DNA from: Anaerolineae bacterium
GTDB taxonomy: Bacteria; Chloroflexota; Anaerolineae; JAFGEY01
Direction of reading: 5' to 3'
DNA: 64,000 nt
NCBI GenBank assembly: GCA_016783145.1
Contig: JADHXD010000002.1
Location: 1 to 64,000, forward strand
In this document: positions 9,908 to 18,320 of the stretch, in pieces
Layout: each line of letters opens with the position of its first letter
How positions within the stretch are numbered: the stretch's first letter is position 1
Translations under genes and position numbers: made by a program
Notes under the pieces: model-generated
Seen by the model: only the letters and a program-made list of their open reading frames with translations
Database searches by the model: none
Told to the model about the DNA's origin: nothing

Positions 9908-11035
9908 ATGAGCATGGATCACCTGGAACGTTTCCTGTCCGTGATGGAATATGAGCCTGTCGACAGGGTCCCAAACTGGGAGCTGGGGGTCTGGCCTCAG
10001 ACTCGCCAGAGCTGGGAGAGCCAGGGACTCGACGCGGCACGCCTGCACTGGAACTGGTTTGCCGGCGAGCTTGCCCTCGGTATGGATCCTCGCGAGTTCA
10101 TTCACTTTCGAGGGGAGATGATCCCGAGCTTCGAGCACCGAGTGTTGAGAGAGGATGAACGAACGGTGACCTTTCGAGACACACAGGGCAGGACACGCGT
10201 GGCACTCAAGGAGGGAACCATCAACGGCGGTCGTATGTCGATGGACCGCTACATCGGCTTTCCGGTGCAGAGCGCGGATGACTGGGAAGGAATAAAGAGG
10301 CGGTTCGATCCAGCCAGCCCACAACGGTACGAGCCCAACTGGCCGCAGCTACGTGCAGCGGGCTGGCAGCAGCGGCGACACCCACTCGTCTTCGGCCCAA
10401 ACTGCACGACACTGGGCTTCTACTGGTTTGCCAGGGAGCTGATGGGCACAGAAGGGCTGTCGTATGCGTGGTACGACCAACCAAGCTTGATACACGACGT
10501 GATGGAGTTCTGGGCCCACTTTCTCATCAAAGCCGCACAGCCGATACTCGAACATACCACGGTCGAGTACATCTGCCTCAGCGAAGATATGGCCATGAAA
10601 ACCGGCCCGCTGCTCAGCCCCCAGACGTATGAGACATTTATCTACCCCAGGCTGAGACGGGTGGTCGATTTCTTCAAGTCACACGGCGTCCGCTACGTCG
10701 CAGTGGATACGGACGGCAATCCCGAAGCGCTCATCCCGTGGCTGATGGAGGCCGGCGTCGACGTGGTTTGGCCGCTCGAGAGGGCCGCCGGTCAGGATCC
10801 CGTGCGGCTTCGCCGCAAGTTCGGCCGTTCCTTGCGGCTCTGGGGCGGGGTAGACAAGCGTGTTCTCGCTCAAGGCCCTGAAGCGATCGACAGGCACTTG
10901 CGAGCCCTCCTGCCCTTGATCGCTGAGGGAGGGTTCATCCCCACCGTGGATCACACCGTTCCACCTGATGTGACTTGGCGGAATTTCCAGCACTACCTGG
11001 AGAGCAAGGCTAGACTCCTGCACGGAGAGCTGTAA
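9908..11035 (+). CDS. Uroporphyrinogen decarboxylase-family (URO-D/MtaA-like) protein
   Basis: 375 aa; URO-D family pattern (TGPLLSPQTYETFIYPRLRRVVDFFKSHGVRYVAVDTDGN, LWGGVDKRVLAQG). Confidence 0.85.
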   Translation: MSMDHLERFLSVMEYEPVDRVPNWELGVWPQTRQSWESQGLDAARLHWNWFAGELALGMDPREFIHFRGEMIPSFEHRVLREDERTVTFRDTQGRTRVALKEGTINGGRMSMDRYIGFPVQSADDWEGIKRRFDPASPQRYEPNWPQLRAAGWQQRRHPLVFGPNCTTLGFYWFARELMGTEGLSYAWYDQPSLIHDVMEFWAHFLIKAAQPILEHTTVEYICLSEDMAMKTGPLLSPQTYETFIYPRLRRVVDFFKSHGVRYVAVDTDGNPEALIPWLMEAGVDVVWPLERAAGQDPVRLRRKFGRSLRLWGGVDKRVLAQGPEAIDRHLRALLPLIAEGGFIPTVDHTVPPDVTWRNFQHYLESKARLLHGEL

Positions 11036-11077
11036 CCTCGATTCGAGCCCGACCTCCCAAAGCCCAAGGAGAAGCAC

Positions 11078-12544
11078 TTGATGAAAGCCATCATGGTGAT
11101 GTTTGACTCTCTGAACCGACACATGCTGCCCCCCTATGGCTGTGAATGGGTGCGCGCTCCGAACTTTGAGCGCCTGGCCAGGCACGGGGTGACCTTTGAG
11201 AACAGCTACGTCGGCAGCATGCCCTGCATGCCAGCCCGACGCGAGATGCACACGGGACGCTACAACTTTCTCCATCGCAGTTGGGGGCCATTGGAGCCCT
11301 TTGACGACTCTATGCCCCAAATACTCGGGGAGAGCGGCATCTACACCCACCTGGCGAGCGATCACGGACACTACTGGGAAGATGGTGGCTGCACCTATCA
11401 CACGCGCTACACCACGTGGGAGATATCCCGGGGGCATGAGGGTGACCCTTGGAAGGGACAGATCGCCGATCCCGAGATCCCCGAATCAGTCGGTAGACAT
11501 TCGGGACGGATGTGGCGGCAGGACTGGGTCAACCGGCAGCATATGCAGCGCGAAGAGGATCAACCGCAAGCCAAGACGTTCGCCCAGGGGCTAGAGTTCA
11601 TCGAGACCAATCACGATCAGGACAACTGGTTCCTGCACATAGAGACCTTTGACCCCCACGAACCCTTCTACACCCAAGCTCAGTACAAGGCGTTGTACCC
11701 ACATCACTACGATGGTCCGCACTTTGATTGGCCACCGTATGGACCGGCGCACGAGACGCCTGCGCAGGTCCAACATGCGCGCTACGAATACGCGGCATCG
11801 CTGAGCATGTGTGACGCGTGGCTTGGCAAGGTGCTCGACCTGATGGATAAGCACCATTTGTGGGACGATACGATGTTGATCGTCAATACCGACCACGGGT
11901 TCCTGCTTGGCGAGCATGACTGGTGGGCCAAGTGTGTCCAGCCCTTCTACGGCGAGGTCGCCCATTCGCCGCTGTTCATCTGGGACCCGCGTTGTGGCTG
12001 CCAGCATGAGCGTAGAACAGCCCTGGTGCAGACGATCGACCTGCCAGCCACTCTTCTCGAGTTCTTTGGCGTTCCCCTTCCTGTGGACATGCAGGGCGCT
12101 CCGCTGCGTGAGACCATCGCCACAGACAAGCCTGTGCGCCACGCAGCCCTCTTTGGGCTGCACGGTGGGCACGTCAACGTCACAGACGGGCGCTACGTGT
12201 ATATGCGCGCGCCCGCCACGCCAGAGAACTGCCCGCTGCACAACTACACACTGATGCCGACCCATATGCGGGCTCGGTTCAGTGTCGATGAGCTCAAGCA
12301 CGCCGAGCTGGCAGACCCGTTCTCCTTCACCAAGGGATGCCGCACCATCAGGGTGCCTGCTCGGAGGTGGCCCGGATCCCACCCATTCCAGACCTTGCTG
12401 TTTGACCTGAGGACCGATCCCAAGCAAGAAAACCCGATCCAGGACGCGGACATCGAGGCTCGGATGATCCAGCAACTGGTCAGGCTGATGGAGGAGAATG
12501 ACGCGCCAAGGGAGCAGTTCACCCGCCTGGGACTATCTCACTGA
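11078..12544 (+). CDS. Sulfatase (formylglycine-dependent, Cys type)
   Basis: 488 aa; CMPAR (CxPxR) maturation motif followed by HTGR; NTDHGFLLGEHDWW. Confidence 0.92.
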   Translation: MMKAIMVMFDSLNRHMLPPYGCEWVRAPNFERLARHGVTFENSYVGSMPCMPARREMHTGRYNFLHRSWGPLEPFDDSMPQILGESGIYTHLASDHGHYWEDGGCTYHTRYTTWEISRGHEGDPWKGQIADPEIPESVGRHSGRMWRQDWVNRQHMQREEDQPQAKTFAQGLEFIETNHDQDNWFLHIETFDPHEPFYTQAQYKALYPHHYDGPHFDWPPYGPAHETPAQVQHARYEYAASLSMCDAWLGKVLDLMDKHHLWDDTMLIVNTDHGFLLGEHDWWAKCVQPFYGEVAHSPLFIWDPRCGCQHERRTALVQTIDLPATLLEFFGVPLPVDMQGAPLRETIATDKPVRHAALFGLHGGHVNVTDGRYVYMRAPATPENCPLHNYTLMPTHMRARFSVDELKHAELADPFSFTKGCRTIRVPARRWPGSHPFQTLLFDLRTDPKQENPIQDADIEARMIQQLVRLMEENDAPREQFTRLGLSH

Positions 12545-12616
12545 CCGCAGACAGCCAGCCACGGCTCTGCACTTCACCGGTCACGCGCCGCACACAACGC
12601 ACGGAGGAGACAGATT

Positions 12617-13729
12617 GTGAAAATCACCGACATCAAGACTTATCTTGTCAATGCCAACTCTGGCATGCATGCCGACCGGCCGAGAGGCAGGAACTGGGTC
12701 TTTTGCAGGATCGCCACGGATACGGGCCTGCACGGTGTGGGCGAAGGGGGCGGTTGGCCAGCGGTCGTGCAACGCGGTCTCGAGGAGATTGCGCCCCTGC
12801 TCATCGGCGAGGATCCATTCGCGATCGAGCGACTGTGGCTCAAGGTCTACGACGTGCTGCACGGGCACGGACTGACCGGCTCTGTGCGTGGGGGCGTGAT
12901 CAGTGCCATCGATATGGCTCTCTGGGACATCAAGGGCAAGGCACTCGGAGTACCCGTCTACGAGCTGCTGGGCGGCAAGGTGCGCGACAGAATACGACTC
13001 TATGCGCACGCCAGCTCCGTCGAGCAGGGACGCGCGCTAATCGAGAGGGGCTACACCGCCTTCAAGTGTAGCCCCTCCCCAGCAGTCCTGCGCACACTGC
13101 GCGAAGCGCTGGGCAACGATGTAGAGATAGGCGTCCACTGCCATGGCGAGTTCTCTCCTGGAGGTGCGCTGCAACTAGCCAGGGCCATCGAGCCCTGGGA
13201 ACCTGCCTTTCTCGAGGAGCCCACCCACCCGGATGACCTCGATGCCCTGGAGTGGCTGTCCAAGCGGACCAGCGTTCCGCTGGCATCTGGAGAAAGGCTC
13301 TTCTCCAAGTGGGCCTTTCGCGACCTGCTGCAGCGCCGGGCCATCGAGATCGCCCAGCCGGAGATCACGCGCATTGGAGGCATCACAGAGGGAAAAAAGA
13401 TCGCCACCCTGGCCGAGGCCTTCTCAGTCAAGGTAGCACCGCACGATGGCTCTGCCGGCCCCATCGCCGAGATGGCCAACATCCACGTACTGGCCTGCTC
13501 CCCTAACTGCATCTACCTGGAACACAAGGTGGGGGACGTGCCCTGGCGTACAGAGGTCGCCTCGGGCGTGATCCCTGAGGAGGACGGATACATTCCCGTC
13601 CCGAATCTCCCCGGTCTCGGCATCGACCTGAATGAGGAAGCGATCGCCGCACATCCGGTGTACGCCGTGCAAGAGCTAGAGTACCGTTTTCGCACACCCG
13701 AGGAGATGCAGCTACATCGGCCCGGCTGA
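12617..13729 (+). CDS. Mandelate racemase/muconate lactonizing enzyme family (galactonate dehydratase-like)
   Basis: 370 aa, GTG start; enolase superfamily pattern (DMALWDIKGKALGVPVYELLGGKVRDRIRLYAHA, FLEEPTHPDD, KVAPHDGSAGPIAEMANIH). Confidence 0.9.
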   Translation: MKITDIKTYLVNANSGMHADRPRGRNWVFCRIATDTGLHGVGEGGGWPAVVQRGLEEIAPLLIGEDPFAIERLWLKVYDVLHGHGLTGSVRGGVISAIDMALWDIKGKALGVPVYELLGGKVRDRIRLYAHASSVEQGRALIERGYTAFKCSPSPAVLRTLREALGNDVEIGVHCHGEFSPGGALQLARAIEPWEPAFLEEPTHPDDLDALEWLSKRTSVPLASGERLFSKWAFRDLLQRRAIEIAQPEITRIGGITEGKKIATLAEAFSVKVAPHDGSAGPIAEMANIHVLACSPNCIYLEHKVGDVPWRTEVASGVIPEEDGYIPVPNLPGLGIDLNEEAIAAHPVYAVQELEYRFRTPEEMQLHRPG

Positions 13730-13790
13730 AGCCCCGCGTCACAGAGATGCAGGAGGGTCTGCCGGGGCCTGTCGCTCTCCCTGCCCCGCG

Positions 13791-14681
13791 CTAGCGAAGG
13801 GCGCCCGCATCCTCCAGAACCTGGCGTAGTTTGGCCCGAGCCTCCTCTGAGAGCGGACCCACAGGCTGACGTGCCGGTCCGGCCGGCAGGCCGAGCATGT
13901 GCATCGCTTCCTTGACGACCATCGGGAATGTCCCCAGGCCGAAGGCCAGACGCACAGGCAAGAGACGCTCCTGCAGCGCCCTTGCCTCCCCCAAGTCACC
14001 TGCGGCGACCGCGTCGTAGATGCCCACTGCCAGGTCGGGCACAACGTTGGCTGTGGCGGTCACTGCACCCGTACCGCCGTGCAGCAGCGCCGCATAGATG
14101 AGAGAATCGCGTCCGACAAAGGCACGGAACCCGGGCGGACAGAGCCGCAGGTGCTCGGCAAACTGAGTGAGGTCCCCACTCGAGTCCTTGATCCCAGAGA
14201 AGTTCGGCGCGTCACGGGCTATGCGTGCCACAGTCGCCGGCGGCATCGGGACACCCGTCCGGCCGATGTTGTCGTAGGCCATCACAGGCAAACTCACCGC
14301 CGAGGCAATATCCATATAGTAGCGGTACAACTCCTCTTGGGAGGGCTTAATAAAGTAGGGGGTGATCGCGGCCAAGGCATCGGCGCCAGCCGCCTCAGCC
14401 CTTCTAGCCAAGGATACCGCCTCTCGGGTGGTCACAGCGCCCACGTGGGCCACGACAAAGACCTGCTCCTGAGCCGCATCAAGCGTCACCTCCAACACAC
14501 GCTGGCGTTCGTCGGTAGAGAGCGCATAGAACTCCCCCTGGCTGCCACCTGGGAACAGGCCGTGCACGCCTCGTTCGATGAGGAATCGTGTGACTACACG
14601 CAGTCCTTCTTCGTCGAGTGACTCGTCTGCTTTGAACGGTGTGATCATGGCGACGATGATCCCCGCGAGCTGCTTGTCCAT
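13791..14681 (-). CDS. Dihydrodipicolinate synthase/N-acetylneuraminate lyase family protein
   Basis: MDKQLAGIIVAMITPFKADESLDEEGL..., GGSQGEFYALSTDER, YDNIGRTGV, GIKDSSGD; AGGAGGT RBS upstream of internal Met at 14681. Confidence 0.92.
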   Translation of the reverse strand: MDKQLAGIIVAMITPFKADESLDEEGLRVVTRFLIERGVHGLFPGGSQGEFYALSTDERQRVLEVTLDAAQEQVFVVAHVGAVTTREAVSLARRAEAAGADALAAITPYFIKPSQEELYRYYMDIASAVSLPVMAYDNIGRTGVPMPPATVARIARDAPNFSGIKDSSGDLTQFAEHLRLCPPGFRAFVGRDSLIYAALLHGGTGAVTATANVVPDLAVGIYDAVAAGDLGEARALQERLLPVRLAFGLGTFPMVVKEAMHMLGLPAGPARQPVGPLSEEARAKLRQVLEDAGALR

Positions 14682-14753
14682 GGATGACCTCCTTCTCAGA
14701 GTCTGGATAGATGCCATTGTAGCATACTTTGGCACCTGCAACAAGCGGACTGA

Positions 14754-14762
14754 CCCTCGAGT
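14754..14762. repeat. Left 9-bp target-site duplication CCCTCGAGT
   Basis: Identical to 14885-14893, abutting inverted termini. Confidence 0.75.
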
Positions 14763-14884
14763 TAGGGCTGCTGCATAGTCCGAGGGGGGCGCATCCCCTG
14801 ATGCGTCCGGCTTGCTGGCGCACCGTGCCGCATCGGGGGATGCGGCACTCCTCGGTCAAGTCAAGAGACAATGCAACAGCCCTA
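14763..14884. mobile_element. MITE-like 122-bp non-autonomous element with TIR TAGGGCTG(C/T)TGCAT
   Basis: Left TAGGGCTGCTGCAT / right ATGCAACAGCCCTA (13 of 14 complementary), no ORF, further internal inverted repeats, flanked by 9-bp direct repeat CCCTCGAGT. Confidence 0.75.
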
Positions 14885-14893
14885 CCCTCGAGT
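14885..14893. repeat. Right 9-bp target-site duplication CCCTCGAGT
   Basis: Identical to 14754-14762. Confidence 0.75.
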
Positions 14894-14976
14894 GAGGAGT
14901 ATCGCGGTCAGGGAATGGTGTCCCCTCACTCAGTCTGCGGAGCACCCGCGATGCGCCCCGTGGTGGTACCCTCGAC

Positions 14977-15005
14977 TTGACCAGGGGACGATGGCGTGGT
15001 ATACT
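14977..15005 (+). promoter_or_regulatory. Sigma70-type promoter TTGACC-N17-TATACT for the gntR gene
   Basis: -35 14977-14982, -10 15000-15005. Confidence 0.75.
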
Positions 15006-15019
15006 GGCGCTGTGGCCAG

Positions 15020-15032
15020 GTGGTCTAACCAC
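15020..15032. promoter_or_regulatory. Probable GntR/FadR-type operator GTGGTCTAACCAC
   Basis: Perfect palindrome with TGGT-N3-ACCA core immediately downstream of gntR promoter. Confidence 0.7.
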
Positions 15033-15071
15033 TCTACCAGAACGAAGACAAAGGGTTACACTGTGGACGAG

Positions 15072-15788
15072 ATGTTCGGCTTCCGCCTTCAGCGCGACAA
15101 GCTCTACAAACAGGTCGCTGACAAGGTCCAGGAACTGATCGCCGCCGAGTCTCTCCGGCCTGGCGATAAGCTTCCTGGCGAACGCGAGCTGGCGGACCGG
15201 ATGGGTGTCAGTCGCACTGTGGTTCGCGAGGCCATCCGCGTCCTGAGCGTCCGCGGACTGGTCAGAGTCAAGTCAGGCTGCGGGACCTATGTGCAGGAAC
15301 TGAGCCACAAGGATGCTGCGGCCTCTATCGAGCTCTACCTAAAGCTGCGGCAGGATGCGTGTTCCCTCCAGGATGTCCACGAGGTGCGGCGAATGATCGA
15401 GGTCGAGACAGCCGGACTGGCCGCCCAGCGGGCAACGGAGAGTGACCTGGCGGCTATGGAAGCGGCGCTCAGGGATATGTCCGCCCACCGGCACGACCCG
15501 GCCAAGTACGCGTTCTATGATTTGGCCTTCCACACTGCAGTTGCGGCAGCCACGCACAACGACCTTTTTGGCGTCCTCCTTGGCCCGATCTCTGACCTGC
15601 TCATGCAGATCGTTCGGGTCTCCGTGGACGCGCCAAGAGCGATGGACGTCGGTCTGGCGCATCACCGTCGAATTCTGGAAAAGATCAGGGAACGAGACAA
15701 GGAAGAGGCCAGGCAGGCGATGAGCGATCACCTCGACCAGGCCCGCAGACAGGTAGAAACTGTCCGCAAGCAAACGGACTCACCCTAG
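15072..15788 (+). CDS. GntR family (FadR subfamily) transcriptional regulator
   Basis: MFGFRLQRDKLYKQVADKVQELIAAESLRPGDKLPGERELADRMGVSRTVVREAIRVLSVRGLV (wHTH) plus FCD domain. Confidence 0.93.
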   Translation: MFGFRLQRDKLYKQVADKVQELIAAESLRPGDKLPGERELADRMGVSRTVVREAIRVLSVRGLVRVKSGCGTYVQELSHKDAAASIELYLKLRQDACSLQDVHEVRRMIEVETAGLAAQRATESDLAAMEAALRDMSAHRHDPAKYAFYDLAFHTAVAAATHNDLFGVLLGPISDLLMQIVRVSVDAPRAMDVGLAHHRRILEKIRERDKEEARQAMSDHLDQARRQVETVRKQTDSP

Positions 15789-15813
15789 AATTCACCTGAA
15801 AGGAGATGGAGGA

Positions 15814-16665
15814 ATGGAAAAGCGAAAGCTCGGTAAGACAGGCGAGCGTCTCTCTGTGGTCGGTTTTGGCGGAATCGCAGTCATGGATGAAGAGCCAAGC
15901 GTCGCAGGGCAGCTTGTTGCCACGGCAGTCAACGAGAGAGGGATCAACTACTTTGACGTGGCACCCTCCTACGGCAATGCCGAAGAGCGCCTGGGACCAG
16001 CCCTTGAGCCGTATCGTAACTCGGTCTTCCTGGCCTGCAAGACGGGCAAGCGCAATGCGAAAGATGCGGAGGCTGAGCTCACGACATCGCTAGAACGTCT
16101 GCGCACAGACCACTTCGATCTGTACCAGCTACACGCAGTCACGACGATGGAGGATGTCAATGAGATTCTCGGCCCTGGCGGCGCGTTGGAGACATTCGTT
16201 CGGGCGCGAGAGAAGGGCCTCGTGCGCTTCTTGGGATTCTCCGCCCACTCAGAGGAGGCTGCCCTCGCCTTGATGGACCAGTTTGCGTTTGACACGATCC
16301 TCTTTCCCATCAACTGGGTCTGCTGGCACAAGGGCAAGTTCGGTCCAAGGGTGCTTGAGAGAGCGAGCGAAAAGGGAATGGGCATCCTGGCCCTCAAGAC
16401 GATGGCCAAGCGCCGCTGGCGAGAAGGCGAGCAGCGCAAGTGGAGCAAGACCTGGTACTCTCCGGTAGATAGCTTTGAGGAGGCCTTGGGCGCAGTTCGC
16501 TTCACGCTCTCCAAGCCGATCACCGCCGGCACAAGCCCGGGTCACGCCCAGCTACTGTGGTGGATGTGCGATGCGGCGGACCAGTTCACACCCATCACTC
16601 CCAAAGAGGACGCTGAGCTTTCTCGGCGCGCTCAGAAGCTCGATCCCATCTTTCCTCAGGCTTAG
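15814..16665 (+). CDS. Aldo/keto reductase
   Basis: 283 aa; LGKTGERLSVVGFGGIAVMD, DVAPSYGNAEERLG, FDLYQLHAV. Confidence 0.9.
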   Translation: MEKRKLGKTGERLSVVGFGGIAVMDEEPSVAGQLVATAVNERGINYFDVAPSYGNAEERLGPALEPYRNSVFLACKTGKRNAKDAEAELTTSLERLRTDHFDLYQLHAVTTMEDVNEILGPGGALETFVRAREKGLVRFLGFSAHSEEAALALMDQFAFDTILFPINWVCWHKGKFGPRVLERASEKGMGILALKTMAKRRWREGEQRKWSKTWYSPVDSFEEALGAVRFTLSKPITAGTSPGHAQLLWWMCDAADQFTPITPKEDAELSRRAQKLDPIFPQA

Positions 16666-16726
16666 TGGAGCGCTCTGATGGGACGCGAGCTAAGAGCCTG
16701 ACCTTCGATACCTGACAATCAAAACC

Positions 16727-16907
16727 GTGGCATAGCAGCCGGGTGTTGATCCCCCGGCTGCCCCACGTTGTCCGCGTCTCTGCGCGGACAAAGAGTACGA
16801 TGGCTGCGGTTCCCGTCATCGATGCGCGCTGAGACACAGAGCACAAGCTCGATGCTGCACGCTGGTCCTGAGCCTGGGAATGCACACCAGCGGCTCAGCC
16901 GAGCCGC
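16727..16907 (+). other. Hairpin-rich intergenic segment upstream of D-2-hydroxyacid dehydrogenase gene
   Basis: Perfect stems GCAGCCGGG/CCCGGCTGC (16735-16743/16753-16761), TTGTCCGCG/CGCGGACAA (16768-16776/16783-16791), GCGGCTC/GAGCCGC (16890-16907). Confidence 0.5.
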
Positions 16908-16993
16908 CGCCATCGTGCCCCCGAGCTGGCGGGTTGGCCGCCAGAATAGAGCATGGGCAGTGATCGGGCACGGATCGAACTGGCAGAGGAACT

Positions 16994-17956
16994 ATGAGCA
17001 CAATCGCAATCGGATATGAACCGGGGGCGCTGTCAGAGGGACATCTGGCAAGCATCCATCGGCTGGCCCCAGACATGGAGATCCTGGTCACCGAGGATCG
17101 CGCCGAGATCCAGGCCGCACTGGACGAGATCGAGATCGCGGCTCGCCGCTTTCCGCATGACCTGGTCCTCAAAGCGAGCGGTCTGCGCTGGTTTCAGCAG
17201 TGGGGCGCCGGTGCGGACTGGCTGCTGCGCTACCCTCAAGTAGCAGACCTGGACCTTGTGGTGACGAATGCTTCAGGAGTGCACGCCATCCCCATCAGCG
17301 AGCACATACTGGCTTTCCTGCTCGCTTTTGCTCGCGGTCTTCACTCAGCAGTCCGCGCCCAAGAACACCGCACGTGGACAAGAGGCGTCGGCGAGGACGT
17401 CTTTGAGCTGGCCGGGAAGACCATGGTCCTCGTCGGTGTCGGCGCGATCGGTGGGCGGACGGCGGAGATAGCCACGGCACTCGGGGTAGAGGTGTTCGGA
17501 GTACGTCGACATCCGGCTGCTGACGCACCCAGTGTAGCCGCGATGTACGGTCCCGACCGTCTGCTGGATCTGCTGCCGCGAGCCGACTTTGTCGTCCTCA
17601 CCGTTCCCTTGACGCCTGAGACCAGGAATATGATCGGGGAGCGCGAGCTGCGGGAGATGAAGCGGACGGCCTACCTCGTCAACATCGGCCGGGGCGGAAC
17701 CATTGAGCAGCGAGCGCTGATCCAGGCGCTGCAGCAGGGCTGGATCGCTGGCGCGGGCCTGGATGTCTTTGAGACTGAGCCCCTGCCAGAGAGCTCGCCG
17801 CTGTGGCAGATGCCCAACGTCATCATCACCTCCCACTATGCCGGACGTACGCCGCACTATGAGGAGCGGGCAATGGCGATCTTTGTGGAGAACCTGGAAC
17901 GGTATCGAGCGGGAAAGCCGCTGCGCAACGTGGTAGACCCGGTGCTCGCCTACTGA
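16994..17956 (+). CDS. D-2-hydroxyacid dehydrogenase (NAD-binding)
   Basis: 320 aa; VGVGAIGGRTAEIATALGVEVFGVRR, LVNIGRGGTIEQRALIQALQQGWIAGAGLDVFETEPLP. Confidence 0.92.
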   Translation: MSTIAIGYEPGALSEGHLASIHRLAPDMEILVTEDRAEIQAALDEIEIAARRFPHDLVLKASGLRWFQQWGAGADWLLRYPQVADLDLVVTNASGVHAIPISEHILAFLLAFARGLHSAVRAQEHRTWTRGVGEDVFELAGKTMVLVGVGAIGGRTAEIATALGVEVFGVRRHPAADAPSVAAMYGPDRLLDLLPRADFVVLTVPLTPETRNMIGERELREMKRTAYLVNIGRGGTIEQRALIQALQQGWIAGAGLDVFETEPLPESSPLWQMPNVIITSHYAGRTPHYEERAMAIFVENLERYRAGKPLRNVVDPVLAY

Positions 17957-18248
17957 GCTGGTCGCCCTGGTCGCCCACACCGGCGACCCGGATTTGCCCA
18001 TCGTGCGCTGGGACAATCCTTTCAAGCCCAGACAGAGAGTCCGCGGCGTACAGTGGCACGACGACGAGATCGGCGTCGCCGGATGCCTGATAAGTCTGGT
18101 CCACGCCGTGCGCGACGGCGAAGAACCTACCTATGGGCCTCTGCAGGCGCGGCTGGATCAAGCGGTAACGCCTGCTATCCGGCAGTCATCACGGCAGGGC
18201 GGAAGCCCTGTAGAGTTCCCTTTGGACCCAGCCGCGCAGCGCGAGTGA
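17957..18248 (+). pseudogene. C-terminal remnant of a Gfo/Idh/MocA-type oxidoreductase
   Basis: Reading frame ...RWDNPFKPRQRVRGVQWHDDEIGVAGCLISLVHAVRDGEEPTYGPLQARLDQAVTPAIRQSSRQGGSPVEFPLD resembles the extreme C-terminus of Gfo proteins; no Rossmann domain upstream. Confidence 0.55.
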
Positions 18249-18320
18249 GTGGGGCGCGCCGGACGAACACAAGGCACGGATCACAGCTTTCTGTGACGAG
18301 ACAGAGGAGGAATCAACTCG

